A stretch of 64,000 nt of DNA from Phyllobacterium sp. YR531 (GTDB taxonomy: Bacteria > Pseudomonadota > Alphaproteobacteria > Rhizobiales > Rhizobiaceae). This document shows positions 10,542-20,400 of the stretch, one piece after another. Below the pieces are notes generated by a model. That model saw only the letters and a program-made list of their open reading frames with translations, did not search any database and was not told where the DNA came from. The DNA lies in the NCBI RefSeq assembly GCF_000282595.1, contig NZ_AKIZ01000041.1:1-64000 (forward strand). The letters are read 5' to 3'. Every line of letters begins with the position of its first letter. The first letter of the stretch is position 1. A program made the translations under genes and the position numbers.

Positions 10542-11303
10542 ATGAAACTACAACTGCTGCGTAATGCGACCCTCAAGCTTGACTATGCCGGTTCAACTTT
10601 GCTGATTGATCCGGACTTTGGCGCGAGACACAGCCGTCCGTCTTTTACCGGGCGCTCGCCAAATCCCATGACAGACCTTCCGGAAAGCATTGAGGATATT
10701 CTGTCAGGCGTTGATCTGGTAATTGTTTCGCATCTCCATGCCGATCATTTTGACGTGGTGGCTCAGGAGCGCGTTCCCAAAGAGCTTCCACTCATCTGCC
10801 AACCGGGGGATGCCGGGAAAATTCGCGCCTTTGGTTTCACCGATGTGACGGAACTCACAGATGAAACGGTCTGGCGTGATATCAAGCTGACGCGCCGAGA
10901 CGGTAATCATGGCACGGGTGCAGTGTTGGATAAAATGGGATCGGTCATTGGTCTGACGATTGAGGCTGATGACGAACCCACGGTCTATTGGGCGGGTGAT
11001 ACGGTCCTGTATCCGCCTGTTATCGCGACGATAACGGAAACCTCTCCCGACATCATCATCACGCATTCCTGCGGCGCCAAATGGGACGATACGCTTATCG
11101 TCATGGACGCCGCCCAAACAGTGGAAGTTTGTGGTGTTGCTCCTGAAAAGACCCGCATTATCGCTACCCATATGGAAGCGCTTGATCACGCGACAGTGAC
11201 GCGCGCTGAGCTTCGTTCTTTGGCGAATGATCGAGACATCGCCCAAGACAGACTGTTCATCCCAGCGGATGGCGAAATACTTAACCTCACAGCCTCGAAC
11301 TAA
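10542..11303 (+). CDS. Metallo-beta-lactamase-fold metal-dependent hydrolase
   Basis: A 253-residue soluble protein with the metal-binding motif SHLHADHFD (about residues 65-73) and the later YWAGDTVLYP, typical of the UPF0173/UlaG-like branch of metallo-beta-lactamase-fold hydrolases. The substrate is unknown. The stop codon overlaps the ATG of the next gene by one base (TAATG), so the pair is coupled. It could belong to the trkA transcript, since only 17 bases separate them. Confidence 0.85.
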   Translation: MKLQLLRNATLKLDYAGSTLLIDPDFGARHSRPSFTGRSPNPMTDLPESIEDILSGVDLVIVSHLHADHFDVVAQERVPKELPLICQPGDAGKIRAFGFTDVTELTDETVWRDIKLTRRDGNHGTGAVLDKMGSVIGLTIEADDEPTVYWAGDTVLYPPVIATITETSPDIIITHSCGAKWDDTLIVMDAAQTVEVCGVAPEKTRIIATHMEALDHATVTRAELRSLANDRDIAQDRLFIPADGEILNLTASN

Positions 11304-12415
11304 TGAGTAAATCAATGCCTAAAACATTCGCTTTCGTTGGAAACCTGAATCGAAACGCTTTGCCCGGTCAAGGCAATGGAATTAGCGTGTATGAATTTAG
11401 CGCTGAAACGGGCGATCTGACGCTTGCGAGCGAATATTTGGCAATTGATAATCCCGGCTACCTAGCGATCGATGAGAAAAACAAGCGGCTCTATGCGGCG
11501 GTAGAAGTGCCGGAATGGAATGAGAATATCGTCGCGTCATTCGATATCGACACGGCAAGCGGTGCCTTATCCTACATCAATATGCAGTCCTCGGTTGGCA
11601 ATACGACATGCCACTTGGGGTTTGATCAGACAGGCACAATGATCTTTGCGTCGAACTACACTGTTGCTCCACTGGGATCACTGCCCGGCAATGCGGTTTC
11701 GGCCTTTGCAATCCGCAATGATGGAGGAATTGAGCCAGCTTTTGCGGCTGCAGTTCATGAAGGTCCGAATGCAATATTACCAACCAACAAAAGACAGCAT
11801 GGCCATTGCGCGGTGGCTAGCCCGGATAATAAGACGCTTTTTGTCTGCGATCTCGGACTGGACCAGATCATTGCTTATGAGATGCCAAAGAATGGTGAAA
11901 AGCTGAAGCTGGCTGCAACCCCCTTCACACAATTGCCGGAAGGTGCAGGACCACGGCATTTGACGTTTCATCCAAACGGAAAAATAGCTTATGTTATCAA
12001 TGAGCTGAATTGCACTGTTTCTGTTCTGGATTATGACGCTGGTGAGGCCAGCCTCAAGATCAGGCAAACTTTGCCGACAATTCCCGAAGATTTCACTGAT
12101 ACCAATACCTGTGCCGAGATCGCCGTCAGTGCTGATGGCCGGTTTGTTTATGGGTCAAATCGCGGACACCACAGTATCGTGACTTACGCTGTTCAGCAGT
12201 CTGGCGAGCTTTCACTGATTGGATGGACAGCATCGCAAGGTATTGGGCCGCGCAATTTTGTCATTGATCCTTCCGGCAGGTACATGCTGGTGGCCAACCA
12301 GAAGGGCGGTGGCATTGCAGTTTTCAAGCGTGATATCGATACAGGTTCGCTGGAAGATACAGGCAAGCGTATCGATCTGCCGACCCCTATGCGTATTGTC
12401 TTTGGCACGTTCTGA
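11303..12415 (+). CDS. Lactonase-like seven-bladed beta-propeller protein
   Basis: A 370-residue protein of the 6-phosphogluconolactonase (YbhE/Pgl type) and cycloisomerase-2 fold. Repeated blade motifs occur throughout, for example GPRHLTFHPNGKIAYVINE and GPRNFVIDPSGRYMLVANQ. No signal peptide is visible. Members of the family hydrolyse sugar lactones, but many are annotated by fold only, so the substrate is open. It is coupled to the hydrolase upstream and followed by dat after 12 bases, which suggests one metabolic operon. Confidence 0.82.
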   Translation: MSKSMPKTFAFVGNLNRNALPGQGNGISVYEFSAETGDLTLASEYLAIDNPGYLAIDEKNKRLYAAVEVPEWNENIVASFDIDTASGALSYINMQSSVGNTTCHLGFDQTGTMIFASNYTVAPLGSLPGNAVSAFAIRNDGGIEPAFAAAVHEGPNAILPTNKRQHGHCAVASPDNKTLFVCDLGLDQIIAYEMPKNGEKLKLAATPFTQLPEGAGPRHLTFHPNGKIAYVINELNCTVSVLDYDAGEASLKIRQTLPTIPEDFTDTNTCAEIAVSADGRFVYGSNRGHHSIVTYAVQQSGELSLIGWTASQGIGPRNFVIDPSGRYMLVANQKGGGIAVFKRDIDTGSLEDTGKRIDLPTPMRIVFGTF

Positions 12416-12427
12416 GGAGATTCAGGA

Positions 12428-13294
12428 ATGTCCCGCATCGCTTATGTAAACGGACAATATGTGCAGCATTCCGAAGCCGGAGTGCATATCGAGGATCGCG
12501 GCTATCAGTTCGCAGATGGTGTCTATGAAGTCTGCGAGATCGCGCGTGACAATATCATGGATATGACCCGCCACTTGGATAGGCTGGGACGCTCCTTGTC
12601 AGAACTCAAGATCGCCTGGCCCATGGACCGCAGGGCCTTGCAGGCCGTCATAAGAGAAGTCGTACGCCGGAACAGGGTGCATAATGGTCTTGTGTATCTG
12701 CAGGTAACGCGGGGTGTTGCCCGCCGAGACCATGTTTTCCCGTCCGCGGACACAACGCCATCGTTGGTCATCACCGCCAAGCGCACCAGCCCGGAAGCAT
12801 CAGCCGCGCGCGCTGCGAAGGGCATAAAGATAATAACGGTGCCAGAAAACAGATGGGAACGCGTGGATATCAAGTCTGTGGGGCTGCTACCAAATGTGTT
12901 GGCGCGTCAACAGGCAAAAGAGCAGGGAGCTCAGGAAGCATGGTTTGTTGATCCCGATGGAACTGTGAAGGAAGGCGCCGCAACCAATGCTTGGATTGTA
13001 ACCAAGGATGGAGTGCTGGTTACCAGAACGGCAGAAAGCGGAATCTTACGTGGCATCACCCGCACAACTATCTTTGACGTGGCAAAGAAGCTTGGTTTGA
13101 AAATCGAAGAACGTGGTTTCTCAGTTGATGAAGCCAAGAGCGCAAAAGAGGCTTTTATTACTGCTGCAACCACTGTAGTTATGCCGGTTATTGATATCGA
13201 TGGCGTTACGGTGGCTAACGGTCACCCCGGAACGATAACACTTTCGTTACGCGAAGCGTTTTTTGAGATTGCGGAAAAAACGCCATCCTGTTAA
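12428..13294 (+). CDS. dat: D-amino-acid aminotransferase
   Basis: A 288-residue fold-type IV PLP enzyme. The N-terminal block (EDRGYQFADGVYEV), the PLP lysine Lys149 in DIKSVGLLPNVLA, and the phosphate-binding segment EGAATNAWIV are all present. The family moves amino groups between D-amino acids and 2-oxo acids, often D-alanine or D-glutamate for peptidoglycan. A branched-chain aminotransferase-like role cannot be excluded by sequence alone. The gene just precedes hfq, an order common in Brucella and relatives. Confidence 0.88.
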   Translation: MSRIAYVNGQYVQHSEAGVHIEDRGYQFADGVYEVCEIARDNIMDMTRHLDRLGRSLSELKIAWPMDRRALQAVIREVVRRNRVHNGLVYLQVTRGVARRDHVFPSADTTPSLVITAKRTSPEASAARAAKGIKIITVPENRWERVDIKSVGLLPNVLARQQAKEQGAQEAWFVDPDGTVKEGAATNAWIVTKDGVLVTRTAESGILRGITRTTIFDVAKKLGLKIEERGFSVDEAKSAKEAFITAATTVVMPVIDIDGVTVANGHPGTITLSLREAFFEIAEKTPSC

Positions 13295-13416
13295 CCCGTG
13301 AGTGAGGGGACTTTACAGACGCTGTTTTCCGCCTCCTGTTGGGAGCAGGATTACCTGTTTCCGCTGCAGAATTTTGCACGAGACACATTTGCTGATCGCA
13401 TAAAAGGATAAAAACA

Positions 13417-13656
13417 ATGGCTGAACGATCGCAGAATCTTCAAGACCTTTTTCTGAACTCAGTCAGAAAGCAGAAGATTTCTCTGACAATCTTCCTCATA
13501 AATGGTGTAAAACTGACCGGTATTGTTACTTCGTTTGACAATTTCTGCGTGCTTTTGCGCCGCGACGGCCATTCGCAGCTTGTTTACAAGCATGCCATTT
13601 CGACCATCATGCCAAGCCAGCCTGTGCAGATGTTTGAAGTTGAAGAAAGCGACTAA
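13417..13656 (+). CDS. hfq: RNA chaperone Hfq
   Basis: A 79-residue Sm-like protein with the full Hfq core: [14 protein letters not shown], the Sm1 region [17 protein letters not shown], and the Sm2 motif YKHAISTI. It forms a hexameric ring that pairs small RNAs with mRNAs. The C-terminal tail is short, as is usual in alphaproteobacteria. A 122-base gap upstream of the ATG probably holds its promoter. hflX follows after six bases. Confidence 0.98.
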   Translation: MAERSQNLQDLFLNSVRKQKISLTIFLINGVKLTGIVTSFDNFCVLLRRDGHSQLVYKHAISTIMPSQPVQMFEVEESD

Positions 13657-13662
13657 CCACAT

Positions 13663-15078
13663 TTGACCAAAGAAACCACGCGTAACGCAAACAACAAGGG
13701 CGGAATTGCCGAGGATGGCGATACCGCTCGCGAAGCGACTCGCGCCCTTGTCATAGTTCCAGTTCTGCCGCATCGTTTTGCCGATGGCGGCAAACAGGAC
13801 GATCCCAAAGCACCTGTTTACTATCGCGAATTCCAGCGCAGTGAAGAAGCGCGTCTGGAAGAGGCCAAGGGTTTGGCCCGTGCCATTGATCTCGACATTG
13901 TGCACTCGGATATTGTGCAGGTTTCAGCGCCGCGCCCAGCGACACTACTAGGCTCGGGCAAGGTCGACATGATTGCCGAAATTATCGAAGAAACCCATGC
14001 CGAGCTTGTGATAGTCGATCACGCGCTGACACCCGTGCAGCAGCGCAATCTTGAAAAAGCATGGAATGCCAAGGTTCTTGATAGGACCGGGCTCATTCTT
14101 GAGATATTCGGCCGCCGGGCCCAGACAAAAGAAGGTACACTTCAGGTCGAGCTGGCACATTTGACATACCAGAAGGGCCGACTGGTTCGCAGCTGGACCC
14201 ATCTTGAGCGGCAACGCGGCGGTGGCGGTTTCCTTGGCGGACCGGGTGAAACGCAGATTGAGTCGGACCGGCGTGCGCTGCAGGAAAAAATCCTGCGTAT
14301 CAAACGCGAACTGGAAACGGTTGTTCGCACGCGTGCGTTGCATCGAAGCAAACGCCGTAAGGTGCCGCATCCAATCGTGGCTCTTGTGGGATACACCAAT
14401 GCTGGCAAATCCACGCTGTTCAACCGCATGACCGGAGCAGGCGTGGTTGCTGAGGACATGCTTTTCGCCACGCTTGACCCGACATTGCGACGTATTCGTC
14501 TCGAACACGGCGAAATGGTCATTCTTTCGGATACGGTGGGGTTCATTTCAAATCTACCGACGCATCTCGTAGCAGCCTTCCGTGCGACACTGGAAGAGGT
14601 TGTCGAGGCGGATCTGATATTACACATACGCGATATTTCTGACCCGGATACGGCGGCGCAGGCTGAAGATGTTCACGGCATCATGGCTGATCTTGGTATT
14701 GAGCGGGGCGACACCAAACGCATTATCGAGGTCTGGAATAAAATCGATCTGCTGGACGAGCCTGGCCGAGAGACAGCGCAACGACTGAGTGCTGCTGCTA
14801 CTGGCAATGAACACCCGGTTCCTGTCTCGGCAATCACCGGAGAGGGCGTCGATTTCCTTCTGAGCGAAATAGAAAACCGCATCGCCGGAAAACTTGCCCA
14901 TGTGAAGTTGACCTTGAAGCCTGAGCAAATGGGATTGATCGACTGGATTTATCAACATTCGAGCAATGTTAAGCGCAAGGATCAGGAAGATGGTTCCGTA
15001 GTCTTGACGATGGATATGACGGCGACTTCAAATGCTATTCTGCAAGATAAAATGCTCGGCAAGAAACGAGCGAATTAA
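13663..15078 (+). CDS. hflX: Ribosome-associated GTPase HflX
   Basis: A 471-residue GTPase that binds the 50S subunit and rescues stalled or heat-damaged ribosomes. The N-terminal HflX domain has the glycine-rich GGGGFLGGPGETQIE segment. The G domain has G1 GYTNAGKST, G3 DTVGF and G4 NKID. The start appears to be a TTG six bases after the hfq stop; no closer ATG is in frame. The hfq-hflX pairing is widespread in proteobacteria. Its 3' end overlaps the convergent mazG by four bases. Confidence 0.95.
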   Translation: MTKETTRNANNKGGIAEDGDTAREATRALVIVPVLPHRFADGGKQDDPKAPVYYREFQRSEEARLEEAKGLARAIDLDIVHSDIVQVSAPRPATLLGSGKVDMIAEIIEETHAELVIVDHALTPVQQRNLEKAWNAKVLDRTGLILEIFGRRAQTKEGTLQVELAHLTYQKGRLVRSWTHLERQRGGGGFLGGPGETQIESDRRALQEKILRIKRELETVVRTRALHRSKRRKVPHPIVALVGYTNAGKSTLFNRMTGAGVVAEDMLFATLDPTLRRIRLEHGEMVILSDTVGFISNLPTHLVAAFRATLEEVVEADLILHIRDISDPDTAAQAEDVHGIMADLGIERGDTKRIIEVWNKIDLLDEPGRETAQRLSAAATGNEHPVPVSAITGEGVDFLLSEIENRIAGKLAHVKLTLKPEQMGLIDWIYQHSSNVKRKDQEDGSVVLTMDMTATSNAILQDKMLGKKRAN

Positions 15079-15896
15079 CGCCTGATCTTTGCTTCGCTCC
15101 AGAGGGCTTCCATTTCATCAAGTGTGGCATCTTCAAGGGATTGCTCACGTTCGGAGAGCTTCTTCTCGATGTAATGAAATCTGGTGCGGAACTTTTCGTT
15201 GGTTCCGCGCAATGCGCTTTCCGGTTCCAGTTTCAAATGCCGGCCAAGATTTACCATTGCGAACAACAGGTCGCCATATTCCTCTTCAGTCTTCTGCTGG
15301 TCACCTGCGGCGATCTCTTGCCTTAACTCCGCTATCTCTTCCTCAATCTTATCGAGAATGGGGAGGGCTTCCGACCAGTCGAAACCTACTTTTGCAGCCT
15401 TTTGCTGTAGTTTCAGGGCGCGCATCAGCGATGGGAAGCCCTGCGGGATATCATCAAGAAAACCGTTAGGCTCCGCTATATCGAGCGCCAAAGCTGCTCT
15501 GCGTTCGCGTCGTTCAGCCTTTTCTTCGGCTTTTATCCTGTCCCACATGCCCTTGGCCATACCTGCGCCACGTGCATTCTCGTCGCCAAATACATGCGGA
15601 TGACGACGTATCATTTTGTGGGTTATGGCCTGGACCACGTCGCCGAAATCGAACGCTTTCATTTCTTCAGCCATTCGTGCATGAAACACCACCTGAAGCA
15701 GGAGATCGCCCAGTTCCTCGCGCAGGTCATCAATGTCATCGCGCTCGATAGCATCAATGACCTCAAATGCCTCTTCTAGGGTGTATGGAGCTATCGATTT
15801 GAAACTCTGCTCAATATCCCACGCACAGCCTGTAACGGGCGTGCGCAGGGCTGCCATGATGTCCAGAAGACGAGTTATTTCGCGCGATGGTTCCAT
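15075..15896 (-). CDS. mazG: Nucleoside triphosphate pyrophosphohydrolase MazG
   Basis: An all-alpha NTP pyrophosphohydrolase with the two tandem MazG domains of the long form. Both have the metal-binding EExxE and ELGDLLL/EYGDLLF signatures (for example EEAFEVIDAI and EEEYGDLLFAMV). It cleaves NTPs to NMP and pyrophosphate and clears abnormal nucleotides. The ATG at 15896 (MEPSREITRLL) matches the family start; an in-frame ATG at 15932 would add 12 residues. It is the last housekeeping gene before the T6SS block. Confidence 0.92.
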   Translation of the reverse strand: MEPSREITRLLDIMAALRTPVTGCAWDIEQSFKSIAPYTLEEAFEVIDAIERDDIDDLREELGDLLLQVVFHARMAEEMKAFDFGDVVQAITHKMIRRHPHVFGDENARGAGMAKGMWDRIKAEEKAERRERRAALALDIAEPNGFLDDIPQGFPSLMRALKLQQKAAKVGFDWSEALPILDKIEEEIAELRQEIAAGDQQKTEEEYGDLLFAMVNLGRHLKLEPESALRGTNEKFRTRFHYIEKKLSEREQSLEDATLDEMEALWSEAKIRR

Positions 15897-15979
15897 CAAA
15901 TGACCATAAGCGAGGTTGCGGGTGGCTACCATGGCAATGCAGTGGCACCGTGCGCCTTGTCCACAACAAGCGCTACGTT

Positions 15980-17368
15980 CTATTGGAGAGGTGGTTCGAC
16001 CGACAAGGCAACTATTGTAAGATTGTCCGCCGCGCCATTTATCAATGTATCGTCAATAATCCTGTCAACAATCGCTTCAACTCTTTGATCGCGCAGTGTA
16101 CCCGGGTTTTCATGCTCCAGAACATCCTGGGCAACATTTGCTGTCATCAGCAAAAAACGGTCTCCCGGTAAAAGCTGGCCGGTAACAGTGGTAGACGTCG
16201 CTTTGAACTGTAATTGCAATGTAGAGCCGGAACGCTTGCTGAGGCTGGTATCGGTCAATTCGATCACTTCGTCGTTTCGAAGAAGCACGCAATGAACATT
16301 TCCCTGCACAAGCAGTCCGAAGCTGTTCTGACGAAAGATGAAGCTGAGTGCACCTGCCTGCAGGGCAGGACCGGCAACAGTGATATCAAGTCGCTCAGTC
16401 AGAGCGCGCTTGGCATCTTCCAACCTGTCCTGCAGCACTTGCAAGGCATCATCGATAGTATCCGGCAATGGAACACTATCAATGGAGGCCAGCAGAAAAC
16501 GCGAAATAGTTGCACTCCGGCTGAGACCAAACGTACCGTCGGCAAGCGAGACCAGACCTTTGTCCAGTCGAAATACAAAGCTTTCAATATTTTGCTCTGC
16601 CAACGTGCCGCGATGAGAGCGCGCGGCGAAAGACAATTGCCCGGCTCTGGCTGATTCAGAAGACATACCATTATTGTGACGGGAAAGCCCGCTTTGCCGC
16701 GCGCGCTCAAAAGCGTCATCGAAATTTGCAGGCGCAGAGCCGTCGGTAAAAAATGTGGCAAAAGCATTAGCGGTCGGCCAGCCGCTATAGAGAGAGATGC
16801 CGGCTTTGCGACGATCAGAACCTGACGTCCACCAGACGGACCGCGGGCCAGCGCTTCTATCAGTCAGTGCAGCTGCAAGCGGAGCAAATACGCCCGTATT
16901 GTCCCCATCCTGATCGGGACTACCGATGTTGAACGCAATTTTGGCCAAGCGATGATCAAAGAAATCGAGATCGAAATCATCGTCAAGCACGCTCAAAACG
17001 AGACTCTCCAGGGATTGCAGCCATTCGTCGGTTTGCTCGATTGAGGCGATTGAGAGCGTAAAATCCGGTATTTGTGCTGCTACGAGGAATGGAAAATACC
17101 GGCCCGCCTTGTCAACACTCGGGATCATCATCCCGACCACGGGATAGGGCCCGCATATCTCTGCCTCTAGATAGAAGCGCCATATCGGTGCGTTCAGATA
17201 CAATTCCAGCCATTCACCAGCCAGTTCTTCCTGACCGGCTTTCAGGGCCGATTGCAGCCATTGATCGATCTGTGCACGAACATTGCGGTCAAGGCGTCGA
17301 CTGACAAAATCTCCCTTTGTGGGAATTTTGCCAAAGTATCCCGCCAAAACCGTATCTCGGGAGTGCAT
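15980..17368 (-). CDS. tagF: TagF fused to a degenerate PP2C domain (T6SS regulator)
   Basis: A 462-residue two-domain protein. Residues 7-205 are TagF (ImpM), opening with GYFGKIPTKGDF, a post-translational repressor of T6SS that in Agrobacterium binds Fha. Residues 245-457 follow the PP2C fold but have lost key residues: the NED metal motif reads NIES, GDSRxY reads GNVHCV, and the later SDG reads TAN. DG at 277-278 and ADN at 447-449 remain. TagF-PppA fusions are known in rhizobia. An intact PP2C gene lies at 31.4 kb, so this domain is probably a non-catalytic binding module. It ends the tssJKLM operon. Confidence 0.9.
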   Translation of the reverse strand: MHSRDTVLAGYFGKIPTKGDFVSRRLDRNVRAQIDQWLQSALKAGQEELAGEWLELYLNAPIWRFYLEAEICGPYPVVGMMIPSVDKAGRYFPFLVAAQIPDFTLSIASIEQTDEWLQSLESLVLSVLDDDFDLDFFDHRLAKIAFNIGSPDQDGDNTGVFAPLAAALTDRSAGPRSVWWTSGSDRRKAGISLYSGWPTANAFATFFTDGSAPANFDDAFERARQSGLSRHNNGMSSESARAGQLSFAARSHRGTLAEQNIESFVFRLDKGLVSLADGTFGLSRSATISRFLLASIDSVPLPDTIDDALQVLQDRLEDAKRALTERLDITVAGPALQAGALSFIFRQNSFGLLVQGNVHCVLLRNDEVIELTDTSLSKRSGSTLQLQFKATSTTVTGQLLPGDRFLLMTANVAQDVLEHENPGTLRDQRVEAIVDRIIDDTLINGAADNLTIVALSVEPPLQ

Positions 17369-17424
17369 GAATTCGATTCCTCACTTTCAAGATCGGGAAG
17401 TCATCCTTGCCTTGAGGCTTGAAG

Positions 17425-20400
17425 TTAAAGCCCTTCGGGGCATTTGAAATTGCGCAGTGCTTCCAAAGCAAACGGATTGAGTATTGATCCAACCCTGACA
17501 TCGAAGCTCGCCCTGCGACCACCCATGCGGAACGATGCAGTAAACTGATCAGCACTCGATCCGTTCAATTGTGCCAGATCAAAAAGGTGGAACATGGCCC
17601 AAGGGCCGTCCTTGGTTACGCGTGAGTTGGGTCCTGGTGGATTGAAAGCAATGCTTGCTGATCGATTGCCTTCACCCGGCCATTGAAAGGACTGCGTCTG
17701 GGGTGGGCCGTGATCGTAACTGATGTTCTTGCCGTTGATATCGAGTGAAACACTCGTCGAATTGCTGTCGAGATCATTCGGCGAGATGTCGAGATCAAGG
17801 CTGAGCTCATTGCCACCTTTTGAGAAGAACGCTGATTGTATCGTCTGCGCATTTTCGAACTGAACAAGCGCATCGCTTGGAATAGCTTCGGCGCCATTCA
17901 TGCCAGTCAAACGCCACGGGGATTGCGATACATCGACGAACGGCTTGAGGTGAAGCTGAAAGAATGTAGCGAATTCGCCGGATGGCCCGAACATGCGAAT
18001 GAAATCATTGATGGCGACATCATTGACTGCTTTTCGATTAAACGGATAGCGGTTTTCGATGCCGGACTTACAAAGTCGTGCGGCAGAGCTCTGCCACATC
18101 GCAGACATTGATTGACGGGCACCGTTCGCTGTCAATCGCGCAATATCTGTTGCAAGGCGGCCAATCCAAATACTCACCGGTTCAGGCAGACGCTGCGCCT
18201 GTGTCACCAGCATCTGATTTGCAGATACCAGCTTGCTTTCTACACCGAAAATCGTATTGACATCTCCAGGATTGATCGCGGCGCGGCTTAGCTGCAGCGA
18301 CAGTTCTTCAAGTATCGGAGAGAGATCGGAAAATTCTGATTTTTGGCCTTCAGGCGCTTGCAAGGATTTGCGCAACGCAGCGTAAGGGTCGAGCACCGTT
18401 GTTTCAAAACCATCGGTCAGCAATTGCAGTTCTTGAACGCGTGCAGCTTCCGCTTTTGCCTTCTCCTCAGCCAATCGCTGTTGTGCCTCATCAATCTCGC
18501 CCTCTTTGGGAGTCTGGGCTTTAGGGGCTTCCGGGGCAGCAAATTGCTGCGGGTCCAGATTTGTCGCATCGGCAACCGCTGTTGCGAATGTGTGCAAAGG
18601 ATTGTCGTTGGATGCGAGAATGCGAACAATTTCGGCAGCCTGAATAAGGTCAGGGGCGGGCCGGATGGTGAGATCGTTCAGAAGAGCGGCCCATTGCATG
18701 CGATTGGCGTTGAAATAGATGCGCAAGACATTGATTTTCAAATCATCGCCTGTCTCGGCATTTCCCTGTTCTTCGCCAATAACCCAGTTTTCTTTTGCAA
18801 ATTGTTCTGACATTTCCGCAAGGCGCGGCAGGAAGTAATTGAAGTAACCGTCACGCGTAAACACGCCGGGTATGCCTTGGCGCAGATCCGTGCGGCTTTG
18901 ACGCGCGAAGAGCACGTCCGCGCCGGGACCAGCCTTGTCTACGGGCCGCCATTCCTGCAATGCAATTGCATCCGAGCCAGCTACAAGAAGTTCGTATAGC
19001 TGTTGGGCACGGGGAATGGCGCTCAGCTTTTCCTGTGCCTTCTTGATCAGATTGTCATCAAGTGTAACTGCCGCCAGTGGGCGCAACAGCATTGCGCGGC
19101 TATGGGCAAGAAGGTTTTCACGAGCCTGTGCGCGACCGGCGCCGGGCAGGGACGTTTCGAAGGTTGCCCGAAGTTGCCTTAACGCAAACTCCTCATCAAG
19201 CGGCCCGAGGCCACCAAGCATGCTATATAATTTAAGCGTATCGTATAGCTGTCCTGTGCTGATGTTCGGATCATTCATCCGATTCTGGAGATGGACAAGC
19301 AAGCGTGGCAAAAGAAAGCCGTTTAGCCCGCGCGCATAGGTGGCCTGCATGCTTTCGCGAAGTTTTTCTTCCTGATCAGTGCCAAAATGATACCAGCGGC
19401 TTTTGTCGGCGATGTCTTCAGTAAGAGCGCCGCGCAATGTATTGAGCGGCGACAGTATCCGATTGAGATCATCGGTAGTGATGTCTTCGACAGGGATGGA
19501 AATGGCTTCGCGGTTATAAGATGCTATCCGCTCATTGACCGCGCTCATGGTGCTTTGGTTGGTAAAATAGGCGTGCGCCCAACCCGCAAATAGCCCACCA
19601 GCGATAATCAGCGGCACGAGATAGAATATCGCCGACATGATACGCTTGCGACGCTGGACCTTAAGATCGGTGGTAACAAGATTGGCTTCACCGAAAATCA
19701 CATCATTGAACAGACGTGACAGGAAGAATGCTTTTTGCGAGACAGTCCCGGTTGTATTGGGCTCTTGGAGGAACGAGAAACGCTCGGAAGTTGAGCGACC
19801 TACCTTGTCATAGACCGCACCGGTCTGGGTAGCGGAGACGAAATAAACACCGCGCAGTAATGGCGCGCCCACGAGCTTTGAGCTTGCAGTCAGCTCACCG
19901 ATTTGCTCCACAAGGACATTCTTGATGGACGCAAATTGCGCTGGAAAGCGGAATACACTGCTACGCCGGATATCATCGGGCTCCTGCTGCATGCGTTCCA
20001 GCAATATGCGGTGCATTCTTTCCAGCAGAAGATCGATTTCTCCGGAAAAAGCTTGAGCAATCTTGCCTTTGGACTGGCTAACACCAAGGGGAAAAGTAAC
20101 ACCTAGAACCTGTTCGCGGTCAAACTTGTTGAAATTGTCGAAGAATTCTCCAAAGCCAGCAAGCATGTCGACTTTTGTAAAGACGAGATAAACAGGCAAC
20201 CGCACCTTCAAATTATCTTCAAGGTCACGCAGGCGCTGTTTGATTATACGAACTTCCTTGAAACGGGCTTGAGCACTTTGGGTGAGCATATCAGCCATGC
20301 TGATAGTCACGATAACGCCGTTGATGGGCTTCAACGGGCGGTGACGTTTGAGCAGCCCGAGGAAGCTTTGCCACGCGGTGCTGTCAACGGTAACGTCACT

